From contig RCAB01000041.1 of assembly GCA_003640385.1 (NCBI GenBank), positions 62,001-126,000 on the forward strand: a stretch of DNA of 64,000 nucleotides. The letters are read 5' to 3'. Position 1 is the stretch's first letter, and every line of letters starts with the position of its first letter. The position numbers and the translations under genes are program-made. Shown piece after piece: positions 14,221 to 28,100 of this stretch. This DNA comes from Setaria digitata (taxonomy: Eukaryota; Nematoda; Chromadorea; Rhabditida; Setariidae). The notes under the pieces were generated by a model, which saw nothing but the letters and a program-made list of their open reading frames with translations, was not told where the DNA came from and made no database searches.

Positions 14221-16326
14221 TTTTGTCTTTTTCATCAAGCCTTAGAATTTTATGCCTTTTTCAATTAACTTTCACTATTAAATGTTAACTTGCAAAATTA
14301 ATTTCCAGTGCTCCATTTCTTCTGACTTTCTCATCTTTCCCTTAGACAAAAGATGGAATTATTCGTTTTTCTGAAACTTAATCATTGAAAAACATTGTAC
14401 TGAATTTTTTATAATCCTTTCTTTTTCCAAAATTTAAATCTAATTTCCTCCTGCCATATGTCATAAGAAGAAAATTTAAAAGCGATTCTTTTCTGTTATT
14501 TCTTTTTTTTTTTCAGTCAAAAGATATATAATAATTGAAGAAAAAAGCTTATATATCATTGAATTTCATCTCTTATTTTTTTACCTTTCAAAATAACTTT
14601 ATTACTGAAAACGAAAAGTTCAGAGCAAAATTTCAAATTTTTATAGTACTGTCGAATTTTTCGTCGACATAGTCATAATTTATTTTTAAAACAACATCCG
14701 AATATTTAGTCCATTCTTTGTTTCCTTTTTTTGTTTCTTAATAAAAAAAAATTGTTGAATTTTCGATTAATCAGCTGTACTAATTTCTCTTTTCTCACAT
14801 CGAAATGCCATATATTTTATTTTTATCCTCACTGCTATGATTGTATCTCATTAACTATTACCTTCACCTGCATTCATTTCCATGATAGATATTATCCATT
14901 GCTCAAATACATGTTATCTTGTCAATTGTTCTTGTTCATTCAGTAAAATCCAGGAAATTTTTCTCAATTTTATTCCTCTACTGTCTTTCAGTAGTTTCAA
15001 ATCAAATGTATTTAAAGGAATATTAATTAAACCCTTTTATACTTTCTAAAGAAAAATGTGAACATATTCATACTGTTTTACCGTAAGGAGAGACTTAAAC
15101 TTATAATTTGTGTTTATTATCTTTTGCAATAATTAGCAGCGAATCTTCTTCATAATGACATTTTCACATCGTGAGCTTACTTTCAGAATTTTAGCAAACT
15201 ATCAAATTCATCAGGCTGCAATATCCACCATATTAGAAGAAAAATATCGTGTAATTTTTGACCTTTTTGTGACATCGTGTTTTTATTTCGTTTAATTTGA
15301 AAGTGAAATTAGCAGATATTGCAAAAAAAACATCATCTTTTCTAGCAGTTCTTTTTTCTTCAAATTACAAAGACGCCTATTAATCTCCGCTTTATTTCAT
15401 CGTTATCAATTGGAGGGAGAAAAAAGCTTAGCACCAAACTTTTCCCATTTTAAACTGCTGCAAATTCCTATTTTAATCTGGAAGAAAATTTTTTTTTTTT
15501 GGGAAATTGCTCTTGAATATAGTTCTATCAATTATTTTCAATATTTGTAGAAGATTTTCATCACTACCAACAAAAATATTTGCTATAATTATTTGGGATG
15601 ACGGCCTTTCCAAAAAAAAAAAAACTTTTAAAAGCTAAAATCAAAAAAAAAGAAAAATTCTTGAACAAAAAGTGCACTCTAAGCATTACTCAATTCTTCG
15701 CTAACATCTCTGAATGTGTTCTTATATGTTACTTGTATCACATTGGTTTTCTTTTAAGAACATGAGACAGATTTTCATAGAAAGAAAAATAAAACTGTCT
15801 TTTTTCTTTAGTTTCCACAGTGCGACAGCTTTGACAATGCTGCAAGACTAGATTCTTTACAGAATCCGAACCAAATGAAGGAAAAGACTGATCTTACGTT
15901 CCAAGCAAATAAGGGGTTTGAGTAATCCTTTAGCCAACTTCTAAATTTTTGCCGCAATAAAGAAAGTTGAGCCAGAAGACTTTATAGCAATTTAAGCAAA
16001 GTTTTGAACAGATTGCCTCTTAAAGAATCTGCGGCACTTTCTAAGTTGAAAGACAATACGATTTGGAAAATATGAAATGTGAGATGTCATTATCTTTTTT
16101 GATGCTTTTTTGACTTTACAGGATACCAATAACTAATTGAATCTTCTGGCTGATAAAATAAGGAATATCCCGAAATGAATATGAAAGTAGTCAAAAATAA
16201 TTGAAAATTAAGAAACAATATCATTTAATTAGACAGGAATGTTCATTAAGCTCTTTTATCAGAAAATATAACCAGACGAAAGTATAATAAAGGTGATATA
16301 GATAGATAATCATAATATCACATAAG
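14221..16326. other. Interval between PTR gene and CPG4-like gene
   Basis: AT-rich sequence with poly-T and poly-A runs. The only coding-like piece is 15821-15925 on the + strand, listed separately. A possible ATTAAA signal for the - strand gene (TTTAAT on +) lies at 16224-16229. Nothing else was supported. Confidence 0.45.
15821..15925 (+). other. Possible alternative last exon of the PTR gene
   Basis: After a good acceptor (TTTAGTTTCCACAG) the + strand stays open for 34 codons to TAA and is followed by AATAAA at 15956-15961. The peptide begins CDSFDNAARLDSLQNPNQ and is hydrophilic, like a cytoplasmic tail. The PTR terminal exon contains a GTTAGG just before its last codons; splicing there (phase 0) to 15821 (phase 0) would replace the final three residues with this tail. 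It could also be a chance open frame. No transcript evidence is available. Confidence 0.3.
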
Positions 16327-19300
16327 TTACGATCTGGTGAGCAGCTCAACGATTTCATTTGTAGCATATTTGACAGCCTGGATTGATTGTTTTATTTCGT
16401 CGCTGGTTTCATTCGCTAACTAAATTTAAAAATTAATTACTTGCAGCCTTACAATTTATGAATTAAAAGAGCTCAGCCTTCTTCCTTCCAGCTTTTCAGA
16501 ACATTTGTCAATATAAAACATTAAGTTGTAACTGAATGAAAGTACTGAGCAATTTCAAAGTTAATGAATTGCAATTTCTGTTCTTGAAATAATTGTTTCG
16601 AATATTTGGTTTTTAATATTGCGTCAATCAATATTGCAATAATCCGGAAGATCTAAATATTATTCTGGGCCGTACAGGTCACACAAGGCGCCATATCCTT
16701 ATATGAAAATAAACTTACTTTCAAATGATACTGTACTGGAAGATAGGAACGACACATTAGTGGGTACAAATGTTGAATAGAACTATTAATTAACGATCGC
16801 AACTGATCAAGTAAGTCATATTTATAGTAATCTTCGATTACTTCTGTTCCACCAATCCTTTCATTATCATCGCACATATTTTTTATTAATTTTTTCTGAA
16901 AAAAAAAAATATTTTTAAATTTAATTTCTCCATTGTGGTTTGATTTCCAGCTGTGCTCTTTTATTGTTGTTTTGACTGTAAAACAATGAAGTTTACAATA
17001 AATATAATAACTATGTTCAGTGATAATATTATCACTTATTGCATGAATTTGATTATTGTTACTTTAAAGTCAATGAACTTGTTAATTATCAGTGTCAGAT
17101 TTTGATTAGTGTTATCACATTTTGTCGATAAATGCGGCAACGAAAATCTAAAAATTTTCGAAAAAAAAAAAGAATGGTATTAAAGAAAGGGAAATGTAAG
17201 TTGTAGAATTTACAGAGTTCCGAATGGATATTTTACATCTGTTATTTATAGTGAATAAAATATTTTTTAACTTTACCTGAGGGAGCGAAACAAACAAACT
17301 AACTAAATGAAATTAAATGTCACTTTTTCCGCTTCATTACTTTATTTACGCTATTTCAATTCTCATTTTAAAACTAATTATTTTCATAAATATCCTAAAT
17401 TCAAAGAGCGATAAAATCTGCCATAATTTTAAATTTCGTTTATTTTTTTTTGTTTTTGTTTTTTTAATAAACATAGCGATTATCAATTTTGAATTTTACA
17501 CCAATGTTCATCTGCCAAATCCAAGTGTTCATAATAATAATTAACACAAATTTTGAATTTTACATGAATAATCAACCACCAATTCAAAAAGAAATAACCG
17601 ATTTTAGATTTAGCATAATTTAAAATTTATTTCATTTACTGCGATTGCACATCATTAATTATTAATAAATAATTGCGGACTTTTTGAGTTATTATGGATT
17701 GAAATGACGTGAAAGAAGTGACATAACTCACGCGACATTCTAATTGGCAAATCTGAAAAACACATTGCTTATTCAATTGCCAATATTGATAAATTTCCGC
17801 TAAACTGGCGGATACGTCATAAAGATACGTTTTTTCACTGCCTTTTGTGCGATATCGCCGAGCGAATTTACGACACATTTTGTTGCATTCGTTGTGTGCC
17901 CCAGTGCTAGTACGACTAAATAAATTGGTGAATTAATTATCACAATCTAATTATGCTTATAATAATAGCGTAAGATGGAGTAATGAATAAACATACAAAA
18001 TGTCTTCAGTAAAACTGAAAAAAAAAAAACCATTTTTAGCGATAAATTTCTGGAAAGAACTTCGAATAGAAATAAAATCCTTATGGCTAATTAGCAAATA
18101 AAGTTTTTGTTCTAGAAAACCAAAGCAGGAAGAAAATGCATACAGTAGACTCGATTGAATAGATAGGGAATTCCCCTTGAAAACTAGAAAGAACCCAACA
18201 ATTGAAAATGTAAGCTAGAAGAAAGCATGGAACAAGTCACTTACTTCAGGCAACTGAGCGCATTCTCAAATTGCATTCTTCTGAAGGCGCAAATGTGTAA
18301 GTCACTGCTCCACGTGATGTCTTTAAGATTCATTTGACACTGCATGCTCCAACATGCTAATTTCTCCTTTGTTATGTTACAAAATGTGTAGAAATTGTCA
18401 AAGGATGCAGTGATTTTCTCGTCCAATGGAAATTCGTAGAATTCTTCGTCGTAACTTTTTTGGAAATGTATCTGAAAATGAGGCAAAAGGGAAGGAATCT
18501 TTTGCACTTCATTTCACACTTCAATGAAACGTTGAAGGAAAGTACTGGAATGTTTCAGTCGTCGAAATTATTTGCCAAATACATCTCAAGGTGGAGCACA
18601 CAAATAAATAAATAATATTTCAAAAAAGTCGCGTTTTTTTTGGCTTATTAATTAAATTTTCAGGAATTTTTTGAACTGCTGGTCGATCACATATGATATG
18701 ATAAGGATGATACAAAAGCCAAAGAAAATCATGTTTTGATTCAGCGAAATTGGAAGCACGGAAAAGTTGAAGCGACTAAAAATTGATCGAAGATTTTGAA
18801 TGTAAGAAACAAAAATTAAAAATAAAATAAAAAGATTTATAACATGAAATGGACGATTATAATTGTTGCAAAAATGATCGTTTTCTTTAAAGTTACCGCC
18901 AGACTAATTAAAAACACTTTTTCAAATCAGTTTGACTGCTTTTTTTTCTTCTTATTTCAGAGATTAAAAACTTCAGAGAAAAAAAAGAAGTAACTTGCTT
19001 CAGAACGACACAAAATATTTCAAAATTTCCAAAAAGTGTAAGCTTGAAGTGCTTACAATAATGTCGATCTCGTTTTAGTCAAGAATAATCACCTGTTTAA
19101 GAAAAAAATAAATTTACCAATAAACAAATTTAATCTAATAGTTATGATTTGAAATATTTCAAGTGATGACTAATAAAACAAAATTAAAAATGTTCACTTA
19201 TTTTAGAATATGAGCTAGCTTTTACTTTTTTTGACCTTTCTTATCTATAACAAGTTACTAATTCCACTATGTTTAACTCTTATAAACCCCACCTTCTTGC

Positions 19301-20189
19301 CATTCCAAGCTATACGTATCAAGAAAATCTTCATATTTGCATAACTGAAAATTCATTTCAATTTCTTAATTTCGGTTAATCAGTAATTCTGTCATTTAGC
19401 ATGATCATTTCTTTTTATTGATAATGTAAGCAAAAGGATAATTTAATAAATAAACTAACATGAAAATCGCTCTTCCATTGCGCTTCACACTGATCCTTAC
19501 AAATGATCAGTTTTCGCTCATTTGTACTACTACTGTTGCTGATATTATTATCACTACTATTATCATTATCATCCTTATCATCACCAATGCCATTAGCATA
19601 AATATTTTTTATACGATTGTCGGTATGTTCGTTGGAATGCAAATCGCAACAGCGGTGCTTTATTGTGGTATTTGCACTGACATGAACCACTGCTGACGCC
19701 AGCACTAAAATTATCGAAAATTTTGAATTTATTTTAAAACTTTAAAAATTTTGGAGAAAAAATTTTGTTAACAGTTAATTTTTTCAGGTCTTTTTCTTCT
19801 CTTAGTCAGCGACATATCGATAATCATTTAGTGATATTCATGATTAAAGCTATCACCTTAATTTTACTTTGTCAATTAAGCAATTTGTCTTGTTTGCACC
19901 AACTAATCAAGCTAACATCCTAATTCTACCAATTAAGTAATTCATCCCGTCTTCATTAACTTACATTTTCTTTGTCTATAGCAATTAATCAACGTTATTA
20001 TAATTATTCTTTGTTACTTAACACCGCTAATTTTTTTATAATAATCAAGCATTTCATGAAATTTGATAAAAAAAATTAAGAAAATAAAAATTGAAATTGC
20101 CATTCGTCTCCATAATTTTGAAATTCGATAAATATTAATTGCAAGAAAAGCCTACCAACAGCTACTACTGTGCAAAAATTTAATCGCAT
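16327..20189 (-). CDS. Secreted Cys-rich protein, probable CPG4-domain (chondroitin proteoglycan 4-like)
   Basis: Six exons in transcription order join in phase to 319 aa: 20189-20156, 19704-19460, 18471-18245, 17915-17732, 16895-16719, 16419-16327. The first exon starts at ATG and codes for most of a signal peptide (residues 1-22, core VVAVVLASAVV). A low-complexity Asp/Asn/Ser segment follows at about 48-72. The rest is rich in paired cysteines: CKDQC, CWSMQC, CNKMC, CVFQICQLEC, with CAFRRMQFENALSCLN between. This order resembles the nematode CPG4 family: Cys pairs, then a C-x6-F-x4-C helix, then a C-x3-C, then a second Cys cluster ending near MCRSYLP. CPG proteins are secreted and many bind extracellular matrix or eggshell. 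There are several N-x-S/T sequons (NTT, NIT, NRT, NET) but no Ser-Gly site was seen, so glycosaminoglycan attachment is not supported. The family call is from memory of the pattern. The first exon is short (34 nt, GTAGGC donor) and is the least certain. Confidence 0.7.
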
Positions 20190-20524
20190 TGGTGCCGAAT
20201 GTTTCGTTTCTAAATATCCAAATGAAATTTGATGGATTTGGAAGAGCAGCAAAAAAAAGCGAATAAACGACGATAACTAGCATTTCTCGGGGGAAAGTCA
20301 TTGTACTTTTAAAGCAAGCCTAAGATTGCACATTATCTCTAAAATATATAGGAATGTTGGGGCGGATAATTATCAGATCAATTTAAATCCAGCCAAAAAG
20401 TTGTTTAGTTAGGTGAGATTTAAAATTTATGAGGAACTGAATACTAAAGAGGACTGAACAGCGCGAGTGCTGTTTTTTCTTCAAATGCCCTAAATAGTTC
20501 AACGAAGAGAAGGGAAGAATGAAT

Positions 20525-20630
20525 CGTCATCATGACAACATTATCATCATCATCACAACCATCATAAGCATCATGTAATCCTTGTCATATCATCACAGTC
20601 ATTATCATTTATGTTATCATCATAAAAAAA
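20525..20630. repeat. Imperfect ATC/CAT trinucleotide-rich tract
   Basis: About 100 bases dominated by CATCAT, ATCATC and CATTATCA units with interruptions. Seen directly. No gene overlaps it. Confidence 0.6.
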
Positions 20631-22226
20631 GGCATACAATGAAGCTTCGAATCGTTGAATAATTTAGTAACTAATTATAGTGAGTGAGGGACATGTAGAG
20701 AATGAAACAGATATCAGTCGTTCCAAATAAGTGAAATGATATCCAGGAGAAGAGATAAGGATTGCCAACAGGCAGTTCTTGATAAGAGCAGTAATGAATT
20801 AGTTGAGGAAGAGAGTTGGAGGGCGAGAAAGAAATAAAAAGAGTGAATTGTGAGGAAGAATGTCCTAGAAATTCTTTCAAAAGTCTAATTTATTCAATTT
20901 CAGAGGTTAAAAAAAGCTTTTACTGGTCAAATAAGAAACTGAATCGAAAATCAGCTAACCAGCATAGCCATTTAAACAAAAAAGTAAGGAGTTTGATATA
21001 TATCCAATCGGATAAATTAATTATTAGGCCATGTATGTGAAATTTGAATTAATGAACTAGAATATTTCGATGAAGTGGACTGGAAGTGCTGAATCAGGAC
21101 AAATTGGAAAAAAGAATTCTAAGAAATCCCAGCAAAGTTTTTATAGTAAATGCATATATTCAATGAAGGTCAGGAAATAAACAAAAAAGAAAACATAGGC
21201 TAAACAAAAAGATAAACAAATATAATTTATTCATTCATCGCATGTAGAATATGTGAAAGTTCTTTTCATGTCAAAAATTTAGACTGGCTTTAAAAATTTT
21301 TTTCATTTGCAATTAGTTGTGGTAACATCGTATTTCCTTTTGTTTTTTGCTCAAACAAAACAATTTTTTTTCTTTAAGGAGGTAAGGACAGAAAAGATGA
21401 ATGAAGATATGTATGTGAATTGTTGAAAAATTGATCAGCACAATAACCTCCTTCAGCTTCTAGTTTTGTGTCACTTTTTTTAATAAGTGTTCAAATTCAT
21501 CTGCTTATTTGTTTTTTTTTTTCACTTGTTATTGTTCTGAAATTAAAGAAATGAGTAAAAATTTGTGGATAAAAGCTAAAAGGATAGCCAAGGAATATAT
21601 AAATGCTTGATAGATAATGATAATGAGTGATAATTTCAAGATTATACGTGAGGAAAAAATTTACTTCAATATTTCACATCTACATGAATGAAAGCTTACT
21701 GCATGATTTGTATTGCATGTGCAGCTGCGTGCTCTAAAATTGTTCTGTATGTTCAATTGCGCTGTACGCAAATTTTAAGGTTGAATTTGAAACTTACAAA
21801 GATTTTATTTCGCAGCAATGGTGTTTAAATTATTTTTTTCCTTAAAAGAACGATAATTATAATTAAATGGGTTCAGTAAAACAAAAAGCATTGATTCGTC
21901 ATTCCACAGTCGTTAGATTACTCAAGCACTGTAAGATATATTGAGAGTTCCGTGAAGTGATAGAAAAGAGACAAGTTTAGAAGTAATTTAAATTTTCTTC
22001 TTTTGGTGCGAGATTTCCCAGGAAATCCCCAAAAAGAATTTTTCTTCCTGGAACTCAAAAAAGGACGAATCATAACAATACGAAGGACATATATCTTCAC
22101 ATTTTTTTAAACCTTTATAATGCTATAGCAACTTTGCTTCCATTAAATTTATTGCATAATTGAAATTCTCGAATCATTTCTTTGTAAGCACAAAATAAAA
22201 ATAGCGAAAAAAATATAAAAATGAAA

Positions 22227-22232
22227 TTTATT
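22227..22232 (-). terminator. Polyadenylation signal of IFT46
   Basis: TTTATT on the + strand, AATAAA on the - strand, 11 bases after the TAA stop at 22243-22245. Position and strand fit the IFT46 gene. Confidence 0.5.
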
Positions 22233-22242
22233 TTCAGTTGAA

Positions 22243-25129
22243 TTACAATTCGAGTCGTTCTGGTTCATTAACATTAGTTCTTCCATTAAAAACATTGTTA
22301 TTGCTACTGCTGCTAACTAAATTATTTTTAGCTAAATTGCGAAAGTGTTGCGAATTGCGAAATTCGGCAAACAGTGTAAAAAGTACATGAAGTGATTGAA
22401 TTCGTGACTTCTGAACAGGTATGTCAAGTAGTGCTAGACAAATGTCAACGTATTCTTCCAATGAGACATCCAGTGAAGCAGTTGGCAACTGTAAAAACAT
22501 TTATGTATTCATAATTGGTCGCTTAGAAAGAAAAGAAAAGCGTAAATGAATTATCTAAACATTTCAACAAATTCTAAATCGCCTTTCACAGAGTGTGTAG
22601 ATGACGGAGGCAAAGATATAAATTAATTTTTAAGCAAAACATTACAGGGAGTAATAATATTGCATTTAGAATCAATGTTAATCCAAAAAAAATTAGATTC
22701 AAACTAATTAAAGATGCTACTGAATTAGCGCTATAAAAAAATTGTTTAAGAATGACGTAATGGTCAAAAATTAATATAATAGGATAGCAGCAAGTGATGG
22801 TAATAATAATGACCCAAACTTTAAGATCAATAAAGTCAGTAATATATTTTGATGCTATTTAAATTGATTCAAAGATCTAGTAAATAGTTACTCAATTATT
22901 AACATAGGGATGACAGAAAGAACTTTTTGCAGCTAATATTGAAAAGCTTTCACTGAAATTATAATTAAAAAATATTGACTAAACAATAAACCTGTTCTAA
23001 TTTTAGCAAATTTTCCATTTCAGTCGGCCATTCCTGCATTAAATGCTCAATGTTTGGCATCGGTTTCAAATAAACTACAGTATCAGACGGTTTTGTTCGA
23101 TGTATTTCCTGAAAAAATAACTTACCTTCAAATTTTCGAATTTGAGAAAGTAAGCAAATGAATAATGGAAATTGTTTTTTTATCATTAACTGATCGCTCG
23201 TCAAATGCTTTTTTGTCAGCCATCAAATTTATCAAATAAATTGTCAATTTTTATTACGTCACTTCTTTTTTCATTCCAATTCGTTAGTTTTTTGTGCATA
23301 AATGGAAAAAGGGTAAAAATTAGGGGAACTAGGCTAACTAAATTAATATTTAAAGAACTAGACCTTAATACTACTAATCCAGCGTTCGATTTCTTCAATA
23401 TTTTCATCCGCTCGTTCCAATTTCTTCACTGGCACATCGATTTGAATCTTGTCCGTTTTATCCTTTAGTTCATTTCGCATTTTTATGTTTAAAATAATCG
23501 GGTCACTTTGTTCCATTGCTGGCTCATCTAATACTGCCAAACCCAAATCGTCATCAGCCTAATAAAAATCAACAAATAACTGTTACTAGGAGTGAAAAAA
23601 ACCTTTATCCAGGTAGTTTTTACGACCAATTGTTACATTTAATTAGTAAAAAATTTCCCTCAAGAAATAGAGCTTAAAAAGTTTTTTAATTATTTTTGTC
23701 TAATGTGATTTTTTTCGTTTTTTCTAGTATTTTAAGCAGTAAATTTATTATCTATAAGTAAAGTACACCAAAATTTTTGCCAAGTTCATAAGAGTTTTAC
23801 AAATTGAAGCAAAATAATATTTCAATTGAACTAAAAAGTTGCCTATATTCTTTCAGCAAATAGAAAAAAAGATATTAAAATTATAGCTGAATTTTACGGC
23901 GTTCATTGTTCTTTAAAATCGAAAAAAAAATTTTTTAAATTATAGAGATAAAATCAGGATATAAAAAAATCAACCTCATCCGGTCGTGGTATTTTAATGA
24001 AAGCATCAACATCACCGACGGCCGGAATATAATCTGGCAAGAAAGGTTTTAGAAACGGCTCAATACGTATCAGCTTTGCGGTATAAGCCTCGATGTATGA
24101 TAATAATTCTTTTTCTTCCGAACTAAGCGGTGTAAATGGTTCCATACCTTGAACAAGATTATTTCATTTCTGTTTCATTAATCATTTTTGTGCCACTGAA
24201 AAGTCATAAAATTTTTTAATAAGAAACGGATCAATATTCTATTCTTAGATGTTAATTGATTTAAGCGGAAGTTATGACGACTAATTAATTAATGTGCTAC
24301 TTAATCAGTGGAAAATGCAAGTTTTTTTTGGTAAAATTAAAAAATTTTTGTTTATGTTATATTCTAGTTTATGTGAAAACCGGAATTTCTTACCGTCGTT
24401 TGAATGTGTTGTAATGTTATCATTAACTTTTCCGGTTCCAATAGTTGTCGCAGTTGCTAAATTAGCGACACCTTGAACCATCGCAGCAAGAGCGCTTTTA
24501 CCTTTAATTTAAAAATATGCTAAACACTAAAACTAAATATGTCTAAACAATGTGTTAATTAATTAACTCATCTCACGTTGCTTAATTAACTAATTTAATT
24601 CAGATATTTCAATTTAATCATTGGCAATGACTAATAGCTGTATATTATAGAATGTTTAATATGCAAGAAAATCGAACTATGAGATTTATTAGTTGATAAA
24701 TTAGAAAGTGATTTATTTTCATTGGAAAATAATAGCTGCTCTTCCGAATTGTTGAAATCATTGGAAGTGACTGGCGCCGAATCAGTCAGAAATTCTACTG
24801 GATGACCTAAAAATTGAAAGAAATATTGTCGGAAAATTCGAAAATTTCAAACACTCTACTGGTTATTTAATTTAAAAACTGTGTAATCTTTACGAGGAAA
24901 TTTGTTGAAATTTGTTTCTCGAAGCAATGAAAAATTAACAAATTAATAAAAAAAAAAGCGAAAAATACAATAATACTATCAATGAGGAAAAGTAACCTTG
25001 ATAAAATACTGTGGGAATAGATAATTATCTTTAATTTGTTTTATGGTAAAAGTTTTATCTACTGTTTTTTAAAAAATATTTGTTCAAAAGTATTAAACCT
25101 GAAAGAAATTTATTTTCATCATTCGACAT
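22243..25129 (-). CDS. dyf-6: Intraflagellar transport protein 46 (IFT46 / DYF-6 orthologue)
   Basis: Exons in transcription order: 25129-25099, 24806-24678, 24501-24394, 24147-23975, 23558-23364, 23108-22992, 22488-22243 (TAA). They join in phase to 332 aa, close to other IFT46 proteins. IFT46 is a core subunit of IFT complex B, which carries cargo along the ciliary axoneme; in nematodes cilia occur only on sensory neurons. Recognised family blocks are IPAVGDVDAF (about 130-139), LDEPxxxQSDP (157-167), KPMPNIEHLMQEWP (227-240) and EEYVDICLALLDIPV followed by KSRIQSLH (262-285), then NSQHF. The C-terminal half is very well conserved and certain. The first two exons are inferred: the ATG exon (start MSNDENKFLS) follows a CTTATTTTAG site that could be a trans-splice acceptor. 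The donor of the second exon is a poor GTTCGA. A 12-nt microexon at 24998-25009 would also keep the frame. Confidence 0.93.
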
Positions 25130-28100
25130 CAATATATCCTTTTCAGCAACCTAAAATAAGCTTTATAAGGCAGAAGGTATATTTTATTTCTCACATTTCA
25201 TTTTCTACATTTGGAATTTAGGAAAAAAAAAGAAGAAAAAACTTAGTGAAGAAAAGTTTATACATCATACAAGTTTAACAATAAATCTACTTTTTTTTTG
25301 CGAAATATTCGAAACCTGTAAGACTTAGTGAGAAGGTGGAACACATACATACATGTATCACTAAAATTTAACTTTATTTTATAATTAATTACTGAGCAGC
25401 AAATGTTTATTAAATTTAATTAATAATTACTGTTGTCTCAAGATCTACACTATTAAAATAAGATCTCATCGTGTTGAATGTTCATATTCCTGACTTCCGT
25501 CTTGAAAATATCAATTTTTACAATCTTGATCTTCAACTTTTGGTCATTTTTTCAGTGGAAAGTGGAAGTGACATTTTTGCTATTGAAATGAGTCACTAAG
25601 AAAATTCGAAGAGTTTCATCTCATAACAAGCTTCTGCCTTGACACAACACTTGGATGTTCATTAATTATTCCTCTAAAAACTTCGTCTAGCAATCAACAA
25701 ATTGAGTGACATTCCTGATAGAAGCACTCTTGCTTAACTCCGATTGATTAAGCTAATTGCAGAATCAGTTTTCTTGCCTAAATTTCTGCAACACAATCTT
25801 GTCTCGAAATGAGACGAATTTTTTTTCTAACTGAGAAATATCAAATTTAGACATGAAATTTAAAATTCGAAACTACTCATATTCTCCTTACTAAAAATAC
25901 CATAATTAGACCTGCATTTATGATATATTATATTTTTTTATTTAGTGAACGACTAATTCAAACAAACTTCGACTTTTCTATCAATGATCTTTTAAAACGA
26001 AATGCATTCAAAAGTGTACGCATACCTTATGTAATATCGATTTTAATTTAAAAATATATCAACCATTAAAATTAAAAAAATATGCAATGTCACACAGAAT
26101 TCTTTCATTCAAAGAATACTTAACATATAAAGTTTTTCATGTAACTTCATAAATTTATAGAATTACCAGAAAAAAAGGCAGTTACTAGATATATTAAGCA
26201 ATTATTGGCCTCTAATCAGATTTTAATCAGTTTACAAATTTATTAACTAGGTTTCAATCTATTATCATATCTATGATAAACCTAACCTCAATCTTTTAGC
26301 AAAACCTATTTGCTACAATTTGCATGTGAATTGTGAAAGCATCGCATATTGCAATAAACGGCTATTAAAGAAAATTAATTTGAAGGAAATATTTTCATGA
26401 AATGTAGAACTTGTAAGTGATAATCAAAAGCTGTCTGTAATTGAAATTAGGAAATTAAAGAAATAAAGATAACGATGTAAGGGATATTTTCTTGATAAGG
26501 AAATGATAGAATCAATTTTAATTAGTAATAGTAATATAAAGTGTAACAAAGGTTGACACAACATGAAACGATTGGTAAAAGTATATAAAATTGACCGCCC
26601 TAATAAAGAGAATTTTTTTAACTAATTATTTATTTTAAAGTAATTAGTTTATTAGTTGAAAACATTGAGCATAAGGAAAGCATTTTGGCAGTATTCTTTC
26701 GCACAACTTAATTTCTTGACTGTAAGGAAAAAATGAGGCAGTCTTGCAATAATGAAAATTAACGATTGCACATTATCATTATCACTACTAAGTGATATAA
26801 TTATCATTTACTTTATATCCGTCCAATGTATGAACCAGATCTATCAAACGACTTGCCAATTTGTCGTCTATTTAACAAATAAAAAACAAGCGACAAAAAC
26901 GTTTCAAAATCATTTTTAACCTTGGTTTTTATTTTTTCTTTCCCTTTTTCTTTTTAAAAACTGTCTCATTAATTAATTAAGAGTGGCATAACTTTTGGAA
27001 TATATCAACGGCTTTTATTTCTAATACAATGATTTTTGATTAAGTTATCCTTAAAAGAAGCATCAAAAAAACCGCAATAATGAAATATTTGGAAATCCTA
27101 AATAAGACCCGAATTTTCGTCTAGCTAGACGGCAAATTAATGCAATCTCTCGTTATTCTATATATATAATCCGTTGCTACTAGCAACTATTCTCCAAGTT
27201 ATACTTTTTTCCATCGTTTAGTGATCAATTTAGTTCTGAAACATTAGGAGGAGCTCATTCTTAAGAAAATGGCTCATTCTCGACAATTAACCTCAACAGT
27301 TATAAGTTAATTAATAGAAATGAGAAGAAACGGTAACTAAATTGTTCGGACATTCTTACTAACATTATATTTACAGCTGCTGTTGGCTTCCAGTGACTGG
27401 AAAAATTAATGCTATTAAAGCTTGATCTTCTTTAAATTCATTCTGAATTTCAAACTTTTCACCAGTCATGAAGTGGGCTTGTAGCAAATGGATCATATCA
27501 GCCGTCGATAATTAAAGTAAAAATTGAATATTTTATTAATATCGCTTGTTTCGCAAGCAGGAATTGATTCTATTAGAAGGAAAAGACCTCAAAGAAACAT
27601 TTAGATCGGAACAGAGATGAACAAAATTGGAAACGGAGACGAAAAAGAATCTTTCTTGTAATTAGTTGTCATATAAAGAGAAAAAAAATTTTTTCACTTA
27701 AAATTATTGAATAATATCGCACAATCCATGACAGTTTTGGACGTGAAAAGTCTTAGTGGCGTAATTGGAAATAAAAATTATTGGAAGGGAAGTGGAAGGT
27801 AAAATAAATTGAGTTTAACTGAATTGAAAAACGACGTAAGAGGAAAAAGAACTTCAATGTCTCAGTGAAGTAACATTTGTTACAAGAAAGAACTTCACGG
27901 AAAGAACACAGAAAAAGGATAATGGAGATTTGATACGCTTGGGAAATGGAATTATTAATTGTTGAACTTTTGAAAGAAAAGCTGTTTCGTATGTTTGCAA
28001 CATTTAAGCGTCTATTATTAAGGAAATTTATTTTAAGGTTAAGAGTTTCTGATATTTGCTCATTGGCAGCGCGTACCAAATTAAACGACTGTGGAATAAT

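Larger units (their letters stand above)
20190..22242. other. Interval between CPG4-like gene and IFT46
   Basis: AT-rich, no supported gene. Positions about 20525-20630 are rich in ATC/CAT triplets (imperfect trinucleotide repeat). Short open frames at 20671-21040 on both strands overlap each other and have no splice or homology support. Confidence 0.45.
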
